Part shown: positions 49,822-61,820 of the stretch, in pieces | Numbering within the stretch: position 1 is the first letter of the stretch | How the letters are laid out: each line of letters begins with the position of its first letter | NCBI GenBank assembly: GCA_025617375.2 | Contig: JAMYGW020000003.1 | Location: forward strand, 2,666,001 to 2,730,000 | Source of the DNA: Acarospora socialis | Lineage: Eukaryota; Ascomycota; Lecanoromycetes; Acarosporales; Acarosporaceae | Direction of reading: 5' to 3' | DNA: 64,000 nucleotides | The notes under the pieces: generated by a model | Told to the model about the DNA's origin: nothing | Databases searched by the model: none | The model's input: only the letters and a program-made list of their open reading frames with translations | Program-made: the position numbers and the translations under genes

Positions 49822-52492
49822 TAATTAATCTTTAAAAGATAACTGAGTCTTCTTTAACTCAAATGACATAACTGTATACTTATAATGTTCATATTGTGTT
49901 CAGAATGCTGTTTTTCATTTTTTATCTTCTTTTATTCTGACTCAGTAGTAGATCTTTTTAAGATTTAAGTTTGTGAATCACTTAGTCTTATTTAACTGAT
50001 CTTGCAACTCTTCTATCAACAGTAAAAAATAATTGTTCTAATGAGTTATCTTGTTGAGTTGTCTGTAGTTGGCATATAATTATTTTTTGTCATTTTTCTT
50101 TGATACAAACAAAATTGAATATTCTGTTGATGACTTTGATGATTTTATGAATTCTCTCTTGAAACTCTCATCATGATAAGTTCTGACTTTCTTGAGTTGA
50201 TTTTTGCTCATTGAGTACAATGACATTTACTTAAATTGCTTTTCATTCAATAGCAATATTTCATGATTTCATGATCTATGCTCTGATAAACTCATCTTTG
50301 ATTGTTTAAGAATCTTGTATGTGTTTTTAACTGCACATATTTCTTTTATAACTCAGTTAATTCTACAATTCTTTCTGTGCAGTCAAGACATTTTTAACAT
50401 TGCATCATATTTAATTGATTCTGTAACATCAAATGTTATTTTTTGTAAGTTTTTAAGAATTGAAATCTTCACACAGATTTTCTCTTTGATTCTTTCAGTG
50501 ACTTCATTGATCATTTATATGTTAAATGAATAGCACACTCACTGTATTATTAATTTTAACATATTGACTATTCTGCAACTCATAATGTTGCTATTTACTT
50601 TAAAATTCATCAATGCATTGATCTGATGTTTGTTGATTGTGATTATAATTTATATTTAATGATTATTATCTTGTCTTTGAGATGCTGCTAGCTTCTTGTT
50701 TTTTAGTTTCATTGAGAAAGCTTTTTATTTTTTGATTCATTCTCAGTATTAACTTGTCTTCAAAGTTCTTGAAATCATCTAGATTCTCTTTCAATCATAA
50801 GATTCACATACTTTAAACTGTGTTGTTCAATGTGTCTTTCTGAGTGTAATTAAAATTTATACTGATTGTACTTTATCTGCAATTAATTTTCAAAGACTTT
50901 TACTTTTTGCAGAAATTCAAATAACATATACTCTTCACTGAAAATTCATCTGTCTTTATTTTACATAATATATTTTTCAGATAAGTGTATCTCAATTTTG
51001 TGACTTTTTGTTTTTCAAACAAGAGATTTAAGCAATATCATGTTGTTACTGCTGAAACATTTATCTTTAACAATTATTATCTGCTCATTTAGCTGATCAT
51101 ATGTTTCTTTTTCTTTTGCATTTTTGTGTTATACTTTTCATTTTTAAGCTTGCATTTCTTGCTCAAGCTCTTGTTTCTTAAACCAAAGTTTTTCTTCTTT
51201 CAATGCTCAGCATTGATTTTCTGAGTGCTGATATATTATTTTCAATTTTATATTAACTTCTTATTCATTGATTTCTTTCTGATCTGCATTTAAATTCAGT
51301 ATTTGTTAAATATTATCACTGTAGTCTTTTTCTATCTGAGTTTCTTGAGTATTGATCTTTTCAATCTCAATATCAAGAATGTTCTTCTTGATATATTCTT
51401 TTGTAAGAATAGTTAATTCTTTCTTGTAAATTGATCAACTCATTATATTGTGTTTATTTCTTGCATCATTACACAGTTTCTTGAGATATTATCTGACTCT
51501 GTCTTTAACACTCATATGTGTTCAGCTGAGAGCATCATGCACTATGCATGTATTTTTTTTAACTATTACTGTAATGTCTTTTCTTTTCATTCAAGATCTG
51601 TTGTATTCTCAGACAAGATGTCTGAGTTTTTCACAATTATAGCACTTTTAAGTCTCTATTGCTTGTTGCTGTTGAGACTTAAAGATGTATTGTCATATTT
51701 AATTGCTTTACTTCACTCATCTTCTCATTAAGATTTGATGATGCTTCTTGATTATATTGAGATTCATTGAATCATTTTTTCAGTATGTTTAAGCAAGCTT
51801 TCTTTTTCATTTAAATCTAAATGATACTTAATGTTCATTATGCTTTATCTGTTGTTCTTATTGTTAATTGTTTATGTTGATAAAGATGTTAACTATTTCT
51901 TGAAGTGTCTCTGATTGATTTATTTGAGCTATTTTGTCTTTGATAGTTTCATGAAGTTCTCAGTAATACTGTGATGTAAAAACATCATTGTTTCAATCTA
52001 TTAAAACTGCAATTCTCTGAAACTCTGTCACATACTTAACTGCTGATTTGTTCATTCTTAAAATATGTAGACATCTTTTTGCTGCTCATTTTTCATCAAT
52101 TATCTCAAAAACTTTTTGTAGCTCTTTCTTGAATCACTGATAATCAAAGAAGATGAATTTCTTATTTGTGAACTGTTCTGCAGATATTTTGTCAAGAAAG
52201 TTATGTAGCTTGAGATTTACTCAGTTAAAAACTGCATTCTTCATGTATAACACAGTGAACAGTTTCTTGTTCATCTTGAACTTGAACTTGATCTGATTGA
52301 ATTCAATATATAATTTAAGTTTGATCAAGAAGCTTCACAACTTTTTTTTTTCATCAATGAATACATTAGATGACAATATCTTGAGTATATCACTAATGAG
52401 TGTTAAACTCTAAAGATTTAACTTAACTTGTTAAAGCTAACTTCTGAGCTGCTGTAGAAGTGATTATTGTTATATTGTAAAAGTGTTTAAAG

Positions 52493-52828
52493 TGTTATAT
52501 TCTCATCAAAGATTTCTCTGATATTAGAACTAAGAGTTTTAACTTATTAATATAAGAGTTTCTGCAGCAGACTTGTAGATTTAATTCTTAAATTGTAACT
52601 GAAGTTGAACATGATCAATTTCATAGAGAAATTGATTCTACTATATACTACTGAGTTATTATGCTCACACAAGACATAATAAACTGATAAACTTTCTTCA
52701 GATCTATCTTCTTGCTGAGTTACTCTTGATTTCATAGAGCTGAGTAAATTATCACATGATTTCATCTCTGTATACTTTTCAGACACAGTTGTTAGTTTGA
52801 CTATTTTCATTTTAATATGATCATAACA
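52493..52828 (-). repeat. 5' LTR of chromovirus E
   Basis: A 336-bp LTR in minus orientation. The adjoining internal bases read CTTTAAACACTT on the minus strand, the family 3 version of the presumed self-primer site. Confidence 0.9.
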
Positions 52829-55446
52829 CTGTGCTATACTTAGAAGTATTGCTTTCTTCTTGTAGATGATTTAAACTCTGCAATTAAGATAGTTGTGATT
52901 GATGAAAACAGTGCATATATTAAATATTCATTAAATTTTCAAAGCAGAGAACATAAACTATCTATGCTTCTTAACTGATATTCTCAACAGCAGCATCAGA
53001 TTCACAATAAAATTCTGACAATCTTATTTGCACATACATTTTTTCTGTACACAGAGCTGATTAATGAACTATAACACAACATAACACTTGCTCAAGCAAC
53101 ATTAAGATTAACAGCACTTCTATTGCTTCTGTTACTTTTATTAGAGAAAACTCAGACTTATCTTTAAGACACTTTAACTAAATATTCTTTAATGATTTTT
53201 GATTTTCTTCTGCAGAGAGAGACAATTGAGAATGAAATAATGATTGTAAAATGTGTCATTCATTTTTTCTGAGAAATACTTTCAATCAGAGAATCTGAAT
53301 CAAACAAGATTTTAAAGCTTTTAAGACTCATTCTTAATACTTACAATACTGAGACATGTCACAACAATCTTTTCATCATATATTGAAAGTTTTGAGTCAG
53401 AAAGTTTCACAACTATGTTAAAAAGAAACTTTTTAACTTTTTTGCTGCATTCTCATCAGAAATCAGATTCATGAACTTAAAAGTTTGATCATCTCTATTT
53501 TGATTTTATAACTTGACAATGCAGCAGTACAGTATCATGTCTAATGACATTCAGCATTTATATCATTGATTAAAAACACTCATATATATAACAGTCAATT
53601 TCTAGTTCTTGCAAGAGCATGATGTTGTGATAAAAGTGTATATCTATATTTAACTATAATTATAATTATCACTCAATCTATTTCTGATGCTGTGTCAGAA
53701 CAATAGATCACAACTATTGTAGTAATCTTTGTAGTGAAATATTTGCAGTTATTATATTCATTATGAGTATTTTAGACACACAAATCTTGTGTATTTTCTG
53801 TGAATTTACTTCAGTCAGCTTATTATGTTGATGCAAATCTTAACAACAATGTCAACACACACTTTCACTATCTACTACATAAAAATAATCACAATCATAA
53901 TTAAACTAAAATAAAAAATCACAGCTACACAAGTTAAATTATTACACAACATACATACTCATGCAGAATCTGCAAGTGTCAAGAATAGAAATAGATTTTA
54001 AGTTTTATATTTATAATGATATTTAATGCTGATCTAATTTAAAATTATCTCATTATTATTTAATTAAAAGCAAATATCAAGACTCAGAACAAAAAATTGT
54101 TGTTATACAAAGCATAAAACTTACAATCTATCATACATTTATTATGCAAACTTGAGTACTGAATCTAGAAATTTATTGTATTTAACTTCATTGATGCATG
54201 ATTTTCTTCATAAAAACTTTTATACTGATTGAATTTTCATATGTATATCTGTACAGTTGACTAATTCAAGCATGAATTATTTGATTTTTTTAAATTCATA
54301 TAACAACAATTTCTTGCTCTGAGTCTTGCACATAAAGAATACACTCTTGTCATCAAAACTCTTTCTTATCATTTACTTTCTTGATAATCAGTTGACTTTA
54401 CATCTACAGATTAAGCATTAAGCTTAGTACAATTATGCAGTTATTTTACATTTTCATACTCTGTATTGATCTCTTTATGAGTTTTACTCTTGTTGATTCA
54501 GTTGTTGTGAACACATCATTCTTGAAAAGTGTTATTGATCAAGTAAAAAGATTCTCTCTTGAGTCTTAGAAGTATTAGATAAACTTTGTAAAGATTTTTG
54601 ACAACTTTTTCTTTGATAAATCTGAAAATAATTGTTTACTTTAAAATGATGAGTTAATTATCTTTACATACTAATCAAAGCTCAACTGTATGTATTATTT
54701 GTTTCTCTCAATAGTTACTAATTAAACTAAGAGTCAACACTAATCTGTCTTTAAATTAAAGTCACACTGCTTATTTTAATTGTTCAGATACACTTAATAT
54801 TGAATGAATAATTTTTGAAAATATTAATTTCAGTCTCTCTATTAATCATTATCTCAAAAACAGAGAGCAGTTAAATATCAGTTGAGTCTCTGCAGTTGTA
54901 ACTATAAAGATTGATGTTAATCAGTTGAATGACAAAGATTCTTGTACATTTTATCTTGACTTTTACTGATCTCACAACTTTCAAGATAAGTTAGAACTGT
55001 TATACTAAGATACACAAGACAAACTGATTTTGTAAAAAAATGTATTAATATTGATTCTTATCAGTATCTTTGCTTTTAACTTAACTAGGTGATCACATAT
55101 AAATATTGTGATAAAGTGAAAGTGTATGATGAAAAGAGATTTAGTGTGTCATGAGATTTGAGTTTCAATATCAGTTGAAGACTATATAGTTACATTTTCT
55201 TAAAACATGAAACAACAACAAACATCACAAAATCAACACATTATTATCTGTTATTCATGCAGCAGAGTCTTTGTCATTTATGTTTAAAGTATATTCACAG
55301 TGTTTTTATAGATTCACAGTAATCATATTTATATAGTTATATTTTAATAATTTTACTTTATAGTCTCATCATCATCATACTTTCATCATCACTCTAAATA
55401 CAAGATCATACTTTTCAGATCTGACAAGCTAAGTTATATACATACA
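52829..55446. other. Unclassified AT-rich DNA with residual coding character
   Basis: From about 52,880 to 53,550 one plus-strand frame stays largely open and gives a Leu/Arg-type, non-repetitive protein pattern (for example REHKLSMLLN and FFLYTELINEL). I cannot match it to a family. The remainder, to 55,446, shows no clear motif. It is most likely an old, unnamed mobile element or a mutated host gene. Confidence 0.4.
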
Positions 55447-55790
55447 TATTACAATCATATTTCAAAGTGAATAACATGCTAAAATGTGCATCAGAAAGAG
55501 TGTAGTTCAGAGTATGAAATAATGAAATGTTAAACATTTTTTCATGTACATGTGTTCAAAAACACATCAGAACACTGAAATGCTAAGCATATCAGTGTGT
55601 TTAGAATTTATATAGTAAAATTGATTTTCTTTTGAAATTGATCATGTTCAACTTATTCAATCATTACAATAAAGTATTTACTCAACATCACTGTATCAAA
55701 GAACTCTTATATCAACAAGATCAAACATCTTAGTTCTAATATATCTGAGAAATCTCAGATTGAATATCACATTTTAGTTAGAATATAACA
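55447..55790 (+). repeat. Solo LTR of a chromovirus
   Basis: The 344-bp sequence begins TATTACAATCATA (from TGTTACA-type) and ends ATATAACA. It is flanked by ATACA/ATATA (55,442-55,446 and 55,791-55,795; one transition). It contains the TATATAGTA core and a degraded hairpin, and resembles family 2 in its first half. Its length differs from the 318-, 336- and 351-bp families, so it may represent a fourth. No internal sequence is attached. Confidence 0.75.
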
Positions 55791-57212
55791 ATATATTCTG
55801 TCTTTTCTTCACAAATATGTCAGATATAATACTTTGATTGATGAAGATCTGTTGAACTACTCAATATTTTTGTTATTTTATTGTAAAACTAGTTGCTTGT
55901 GATTCTTAATAGTGTTTAAACAGCTGTTAAAATCTTCATTGTAGTGCTTTTAAGTGTTTCAAGAGATGTTATAACTCAGTTAAAATTTGCAACTCAAGTT
56001 TCTTTAGCATTGACTATCTAGTACTGTATGTGTGATAATTAAACTATAAGTCTCAATATATAATGTGCAGTGCTCTCACAGAGTCTATATTATTGCAGAA
56101 CTTCATCTTAATGCAGTTTTTTATGCTAAGTTCTATAGCAAAATCTCTCACTATTTGCTGAATTCACAATATCAATGTTCATACATGTGATGTAAATTTC
56201 AAACTTTTTAAACAAAATCTCTGAAGTATCAGAAGCAGTTGATCAATTTTAAATTCATAAAGTATATAAACTTTGTTTAAAGTCACTTTCTGAGAAACTA
56301 TTATATTGTTTTGACATCAGAGATCAGTGTTTATAAGTCTGTTAGACACATGAAAATATTGTATCTATTGCTCTTTTAAAATTACATTATTGTTGATTTA
56401 ATAATATTTATCATCATCAAAATCTTAAGTCACCAGCAGCTTATCATATCTGTCATTTTCATTGTTTATTACATTTCAGACTTTATAAATTACTGATAAA
56501 GTATTGTTGAATTGTGAGTCTGTAGTGCTGTATATATAAACTGTTTCACAATTCTTTGATTTGTCAAATGAATGTTTGAGAAGAGTGACATAATCATTCT
56601 TTTAATATTAAAGAACAACAGTGTTTCTAACAGCTACTTTAATTCTGAAACTGTCATCAATCTGAATTGATTTTGATTGACTATTCTTACAGATGTTATC
56701 TGTGTCAAGAATTTGAGAATCACTCAACTAATCATTTAATGAAATTAAATTCACTATCTTTAAGTTTAAAAAGTTAAGTTCTGTGTGAAGAACTGAAGAA
56801 GAATGAGTATATGTTTAATTGCTAATAAAGAAACTAGAAAACTGACTATTTTTATGAGCATAATTCAGATCACTCATAAGTATCTTATTAATTGAAAACA
56901 GAGTGAGTTTCTTTACTCAGAAGTGATCACTAACATATAGTAGTGAAGTACAGCTGATAAATACAGCAATAGCATGAAGAAAGAATCTCAACAAAGAAAA
57001 TAAAGAAAACATTGTTGAAGATTATCTCAGAAGATTGCTAGAAATTTGATTATTTGTTGAAAAGTCATCACATATGATAGTATAAAAGAAGTATCAATGT
57101 GATACATATACTCTCTATTGTTAGTACTAGAAGTATGATTAAAAGAAGAATTGATGATGATCAAAGAAATACACTTCATTTAATCAGATTTAAACTTATC
57201 ATCTTTAAAAAT
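55791..57212. other. AT-rich DNA, nothing recognised
   Basis: I see no repeat, domain or RNA gene. Composition is the same as in the surrounding decayed DNA. Confidence 0.45.
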
Positions 57213-57410
57213 TAGAGTGACTGTCAAGTCAGATTAACTCTAATCAGCTTGAATCAAACATTCAGATCAAGTTGAATCAGATTAAGTTTTTGAGTTTGAA
57301 GATTTGAGTTAAGTTTGATTTGAAAGCTTAACTTGATCTGAACATTTAGTTCAGATTTTAATGATTATGATTATGATTAATAAGTGAACTCATGAACTAG
57401 AATTCAAGAA
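57213..57410. mobile_element. Probable remnant of a hAT-type MITE
   Basis: The segment starts TAGAGTGACTGTCAAGTCAG, like the left end of the MITE at 42,884. It contains similar AAGTTGAATCAGATTAAG-type internal inverted blocks. A right end and an 8-bp duplication could not be found, so the extent is approximate. Confidence 0.45.
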
Positions 57411-57914
57411 TTTAGATTGAAAGAGTGTGATACATGAGTATTATAAGTGAGCATTATATTGTGAACAAAGATATCACTTTCATTCTAAAATTACTATTTA
57501 TCACATTAAGAAGACAGTATTTCTGAAGTAACTCTAATCACTTTTACTTCAATTTACATCTTTTGATGCAATATTTCAGTTATGCATATATTTCTTGATG
57601 AGAATCATGTTCTTTTGCTGAATGATAATCTGCTTTGTGTAAATTGCAGTAAGATTAATATCTGAACAAATTAGTTTATAGTTTCTTAACAGTGTGTTCA
57701 ACATACTTTCAAAAAAGACAACAACATATACTTCTGCAGCTTCTTACAGACTTTTTATGACTGAGACTTAAAATCAAAAGCTCTTGTCATGATGTTAAAT
57801 CTTTATCAAATAGTTTTGAGTAATTTCTCAGTACAGTTGCTGAAAGAAAAGTTTTTTCATTAAGAAATTGATTGATCTCTGATAGTAATGTATTTCATAA
57901 AGAACAACAGTTAT

Positions 57915-58394
57915 AGAGTAAAATTGAGTGTTAGAATTGAGTGTTAAAATTAAGTATTGAAATTGAGAGTTAGAATTGAGCAATAAAATTAAGCAATATC
58001 ATAAGCATCATCATCAAGCATCAAAACAAAGTATCAAGATAAAGCATTAAAACTGAGCATCAAAACTGAGCAATAAAATTGAGCAATAAAATTGATCAAT
58101 ATCATGAGCACTGAAATGAAGCACAAAACTGAGCTTCAAAATTGAGCATCAAAATATAGTATCAAAACTGAACATCAAAACTGAGCATCAAAATTGAGCA
58201 TTAAATCTGAGCATTAAAACTGAGCACTGAAACAAAACATCATCATAAAGCACTGAAACAAAGCATTAAAACTGAGCAATAAAATGAAGTATTGAAACTG
58301 AGCATCAAAATTGAGCACTGAAATTAAGCATCAAAACAAAGCATCAAAACTGAGCATCAAAATTAAGTAATAAAATTAAACAATAAAATTAAGC
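57915..58394. repeat. Left 13-bp minisatellite array
   Basis: The array has about 37 imperfect 13-bp units, mainly GCATCAAAACTGA, GCATCAAAATTGA, GCAATAAAATTGA and GCACTGAAACAAA. Unit length is well kept although the sequence varies. Confidence 0.85.
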
Positions 58395-58498
58395 TTACTA
58401 CCTGACTTTCAGCAGTGAACTGATCTAGATTTTGCAGTAACTGTCTGAGTTTCTTCATCTTTACTCATATTTACAGCAGTATTCATCTCAATCTTTAC

Positions 58499-58669
58499 TC
58501 ATATCTCAGCAGTATTCTCTTTCATGTTTTCTTCATCTTTTTCTTTTTTCTTTTCTTCATCACAGATTTTTTCATCTTCATGTGTCTTTTCAGCAGTCAG
58601 TGTCTTTTCTTTGCTCAGTATCATCTTTGTAGCATTACATTTTGTTGAAGATTTCTTGCTATATGTCAT
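58499..58669 (-). CDS. Small Lys/Glu-rich open frame in the loop of the foldback-like structure
   Basis: This 56-residue frame begins MTYSKKSSTK and is very rich in Lys and Glu (EDEKICDEEKKKEKDEEN). It has no recognised domain and may be an accident of composition. It is listed because it is the only open frame in the loop and is charged like the frame at 61,015-61,272. Any function is unknown. Confidence 0.2.
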   Translation of the reverse strand: MTYSKKSSTKCNATKMILSKEKTLTAEKTHEDEKICDEEKKKEKDEENMKENTAEI

Positions 58670-58863
58670 GATGTTAAATGATAATTTGATAAAGTTTTAA
58701 GATTAAGTTAATAGAAGTGTTATAAGAGATCAATATAAAGATAAAGATATCTTTGAGTGACTGTAAGTTCTAATGTATGTGAAAGACTGAGTTGATGAGA
58801 AAATTGTAATTTGAAATTCATTGTTAAAAGATGTTACTGAGATGTTAGAGAGACTGAGATATT

Positions 58864-58961
58864 ATGCTAGTAAATATCACATTCATTTATGATATGTGCA
58901 TCAATGTTATGATGCTAGTAAACATCATATTCACTCATGATATGTACATCAATATTATAAG
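58864..58961. repeat. Two-copy tandem repeat in the loop
   Basis: Two units of about 50 bp share ATGCTAGTAAA, then a CATATTCA-type block and GATATGTACATCAAT, and differ by transitions. Confidence 0.7.
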
Positions 58962-58985
58962 TAAATATATCAACACATCTATCTT

Positions 58986-59148
58986 TAACACTCAGTTTTT
59001 ATCTTCACTTTTACTGCTCAGTTTTTACATTTAATTTCTATGCTCAGATCTCTATGTTCAGTCTTTACACTCAGTTTCTATACTCAGTTTTTATACTCAG
59101 TCTCTATACTCAGTCTCTACACTCAGTATCTACATTCAGTAAATTTAT
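58986..59148. repeat. Right array, first subfamily of 13-bp units
   Basis: Units such as ACTCAGTTTTTAT and ACTCAGTCTCTAC keep the 13-bp period and the phase of the following array. Their second half differs (TTTAT in place of TTGATG). Confidence 0.8.
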
Positions 59149-60085
59149 TATTTTGCTTTGATGCTTCATTCTGTTGCTTCATTTTGATGCTTTATTTTGA
59201 TACTTTATTTTAATGCTTAGTTTCAGTGCTTTATTTTGATGCTCAATTTATTGTTTATTTTTATTGCTCAGTTTTGATGTTTCATCTTGATGCTTCATTT
59301 TGATGTTGTGTTTCAGTACTCAATTTTGATGCTTTGTTTTGATTCTTAGTTTTGGTGCTTTGTTTTGATACTTAATATATTACTCACTTTTATTGCTTTA
59401 TTTTGATGTTTTGTTTCATTACTCAGTTTTGATGCTCAGTTTTGATGCTTTGTTTCAGTGCTTTGTGATGATGTTTTGTTTTAATATTCAGTTTCAATGC
59501 TTCATGATAATGTTCAGTTTCAGTACTTCATTTTGTTACTTAATTTTGATACTTAATTTTGATACTTTACTCTGATATTTTGTTTTGATGCTTTATCTTG
59601 ATGCTTTGTCTTGATGCTTTATCTTGATGCTTTGTTTCAGTGCTTTGTTTTGATGCTTCATTTTAATGTTCAATTTTGATGCTTCATTTTGATGTTTTGT
59701 TTTGATGCTCAATTTTAATGCTTTATTTTGATGTTTCATTCTAATGCTTTGTCTTGATGCTTTATTTTGATACTTTATTTCAGTACTTTATTTTAATACT
59801 TAATTCTGATGCTTTATTTTGATGTTTTATTCTGATGCTTTGTCTTGATGCTTTGTCTTGATGTTTTATTTTGATGCTTCATTTTAATACTTAATTTTGA
59901 TGCTTCATTTTGATGTTTTATTCTGATGCTTTGTCTTGATACTTTGTCTTGATGCTTTGTTTTGATGCTTTGTTTTGATGCTCAATTTTAATACTTTGTT
60001 TTGATGTTTCATGATGATGCTCAATTTTGATGCTTGATTTTGTTGCTCATTTTATCACTCAATAATAACACTCATTTATAGTTCT
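59149..60085. repeat. Right array, main subfamily of 13-bp units
   Basis: The array has about 72 units of the type TTTTGATGCTTTG, TTTTGATGCTCAG or TTTCAGTGCTTTG. They are the reverse complement of the left array. Confidence 0.88.
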
Positions 60086-60119
60086 CAAAGCTAACTTTAC
60101 ATTCTAGACTCTCACAATA

Positions 60120-61272
60120 ATGAAATTCTCAGACACTAAGCTTTCACTTTTCTTTATCAAACAATTTGTCTTTATTTTGTTAACAAACTCAAAAAATATC
60201 TTAAATGTTAACTCTGATCATTGTGATCATTCTTATAAGTTGTTATATGATTTAAAGAAAACATCTAATGAATACTTAAACAACTTAAAGACTGTACAGA
60301 CACAGAAGAAACATCAGAAACTTATGAAGAATGAAGATTTTAGACAAATTAACATACAAAGATAACAGACTGCAGAGCTGTAAAACAAAAGAGAAACATC
60401 ATGAAGAAGTTGAAAAAATATAAAACTGCAGATTTTGCTGTACAGAAAATCATGAAAGAGAAGATAAAGAAAGAAGTTTTAAAGAAGTAATACAATTGTG
60501 AAATATCTGATAGATTTTAAGAATTATAATGCTCTATTATAATACTTTTAACTATCTGCAGCTGTTTATTATGAAGATGAGCTTAAAACTCATTTGATAA
60601 AGCAAAAGAATCAAGCTTGAATTGATAAGAAGACTGAGAAGAAAAGACTATTTGCTGATGCTTTGACTCTGAAAAAGAAGTGTGAGTTTAAGAAATTACA
60701 GCAAGAAATATGCTCTATATTGAAGTTTTATAGTTTCTCTGACTTTCTTCAGTTTGTTAACAAAGATGTCATTATTAATGAGAAGTACAGCAATATCAAT
60801 CAGCAGATTGACAAACATCTTACTGTTATAATGAAACATTAAAAAACAATCATCAATTTCACAGAAGAGCAGAAGCTACATAATGTTGAGAATTTTGATT
60901 CTGCAAAAACAATGTGTCTTTTCTGTAGTGATATTCTTGATTTTGAGCATATTGTTGATTATGATCATTCATGAATATTATATCACTCAGTTATAACACT
61001 TTGTACTTTTAACAGTGACTAAATACATTCAAGAGCTCATAGTTGATCAAGAAGAAGAGAAGAAAAAAAGTGTTGTTGAGAATGTTGATGAAGTTTATGT
61101 GATGAAGTTTGAAGATGAGAAGTTCTTGAATAATGATTCAATTGATGAGTTTATTATTGATGCAGCAATTGCTGATGTGAAAAATGATGAGAAGAAGAAA
61201 GATGAAACTGAGAATAATGAAAATGATGAGAGTATCACAGATGAGAACAGTGATGAGAAGAAAAGTGAGTAA
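60120..61272 (+). pseudogene. Decayed coding segment of unknown family
   Basis: An 81-codon frame (60,120-60,365, starting MKFSDTKLSLFF) is followed by scattered stops. Stretches between them still look coding: LTLKKKCEFKKLQQEI near 60,660, then a Cys-x2-Cys near 60,915 (MCLFCSDILDFEH), and a strongly acidic Lys/Glu/Asp-rich frame at 61,015-61,272. No domain is recognised. It lies directly between the foldback-like structure and the hAT transposase gene, on the same strand as the latter. It could be part of the same element or an older one. Confidence 0.35.
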
Positions 61273-61820
61273 TAAAGTAATACACAGTTTTGTGATGACT
61301 AGAGCTGTAAGATAGTAAGAGAATAATTAGAGATGTTTGATAAATTGTTTATTTTTATATTTTTGATGATCAATTACCTGATTATGAATATGAATTATTA
61401 ATAATAAGTTATTTCTCTTTAAAATATTGTGTCTGATATTATCACATGACATAGTATGAAGTTGTAGTATAGAATTTTACATTAAATTATTTATTTCAAT
61501 AATTAATTATTGTTAACTCAATAACAAGTTATGCAGAGTAGCTTTCTCATTAATTAAATATGTATAAATCATATGAGTTCTGTCTTTTACTTATGTAAAT
61601 TTTTTGATCACATGACTACATTCATATAAAGAAAAACTTACTAAGTCTTATGACACTCTTCATATCTTATTATTGTTATACTACAACAAAGCATCATTTA
61701 CTCAAGCTTACTCTGAGAAATTATCATCATATCTTCATACAGTTCTTTCTTCAATCAGCTGACAAGTGACTCAGAAAGTTCTTTTATGAGTGCTTTCACT
61801 GATAGAGTTTGATTATCTCA
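61273..61820. other. AT-rich spacer upstream of the hAT transposase
   Basis: There is no coding signal. TAGAGCTGTAAG at about 61,304 resembles a hAT terminal sequence and could be the left end of the element, but the right end is outside the window and it cannot be tested here. Confidence 0.35.

Larger units (their letters stand above)
41012..52828 (-). mobile_element. Chromovirus E, Ty3/gypsy fossil (LTR family 3), with three later insertions
   Basis: LTRs of 336 bp lie at 41,012-41,347 and 52,493-52,828. The target duplication is TTGTG/CTGTG (41,007-41,011 and 52,829-52,833; one transition). Without its passengers (MITE 42,884-43,274, TRIM-2, LINE) it is about 6.1 kb. Minus-strand parts are gag about 52,490-51,500, protease near 50,600, and reverse transcriptase from about 50,300 to 49,836 and on the other side of the LINE to about 44,100. 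RNase H lies at about 44,100-43,740, integrase about 43,700-42,350 and a chromodomain about 42,100-41,970. The plus-strand antisense frame starts at 41,429. It is heavily mutated with many breaks. Confidence 0.92.
57900..60095. mobile_element. Foldback-like structure: inverted 13-bp minisatellite arrays around a short loop
   Basis: The left array (about 57,915-58,394, some 37 units) has units like GCATCAAAACTGA. The right arrays (58,986-60,085, some 84 units) have the reverse complement, TTTTGATGCTCAG. The edges outside the arrays are also inverted copies of each other (GAAC..TATA followed by GAGTGTT). Between them lies about 590 bp with a small minus-strand frame. Long inverted repeats built of short tandem units around a loop are the hallmark of FB (foldback) elements in Drosophila. 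No target duplication was identified, so mobility is inference. Confidence 0.6.

Noticed and set aside
57213-57560. A complete second MITE ending near 57,530
   Set aside because: A TAGAGT-like inverted end can be found near 57,530, but the expected 8-bp duplication is absent, so only a remnant is claimed.
57915-60085. CRISPR-like array
   Set aside because: The 13-bp units follow each other directly with no spacers, and the host is a eukaryote. They are minisatellites.
61304-61320. Left terminal repeat of the hAT element
   Set aside because: TAGAGCTGTAAG looks suitable, but the other end is outside the window and no comparison is possible.
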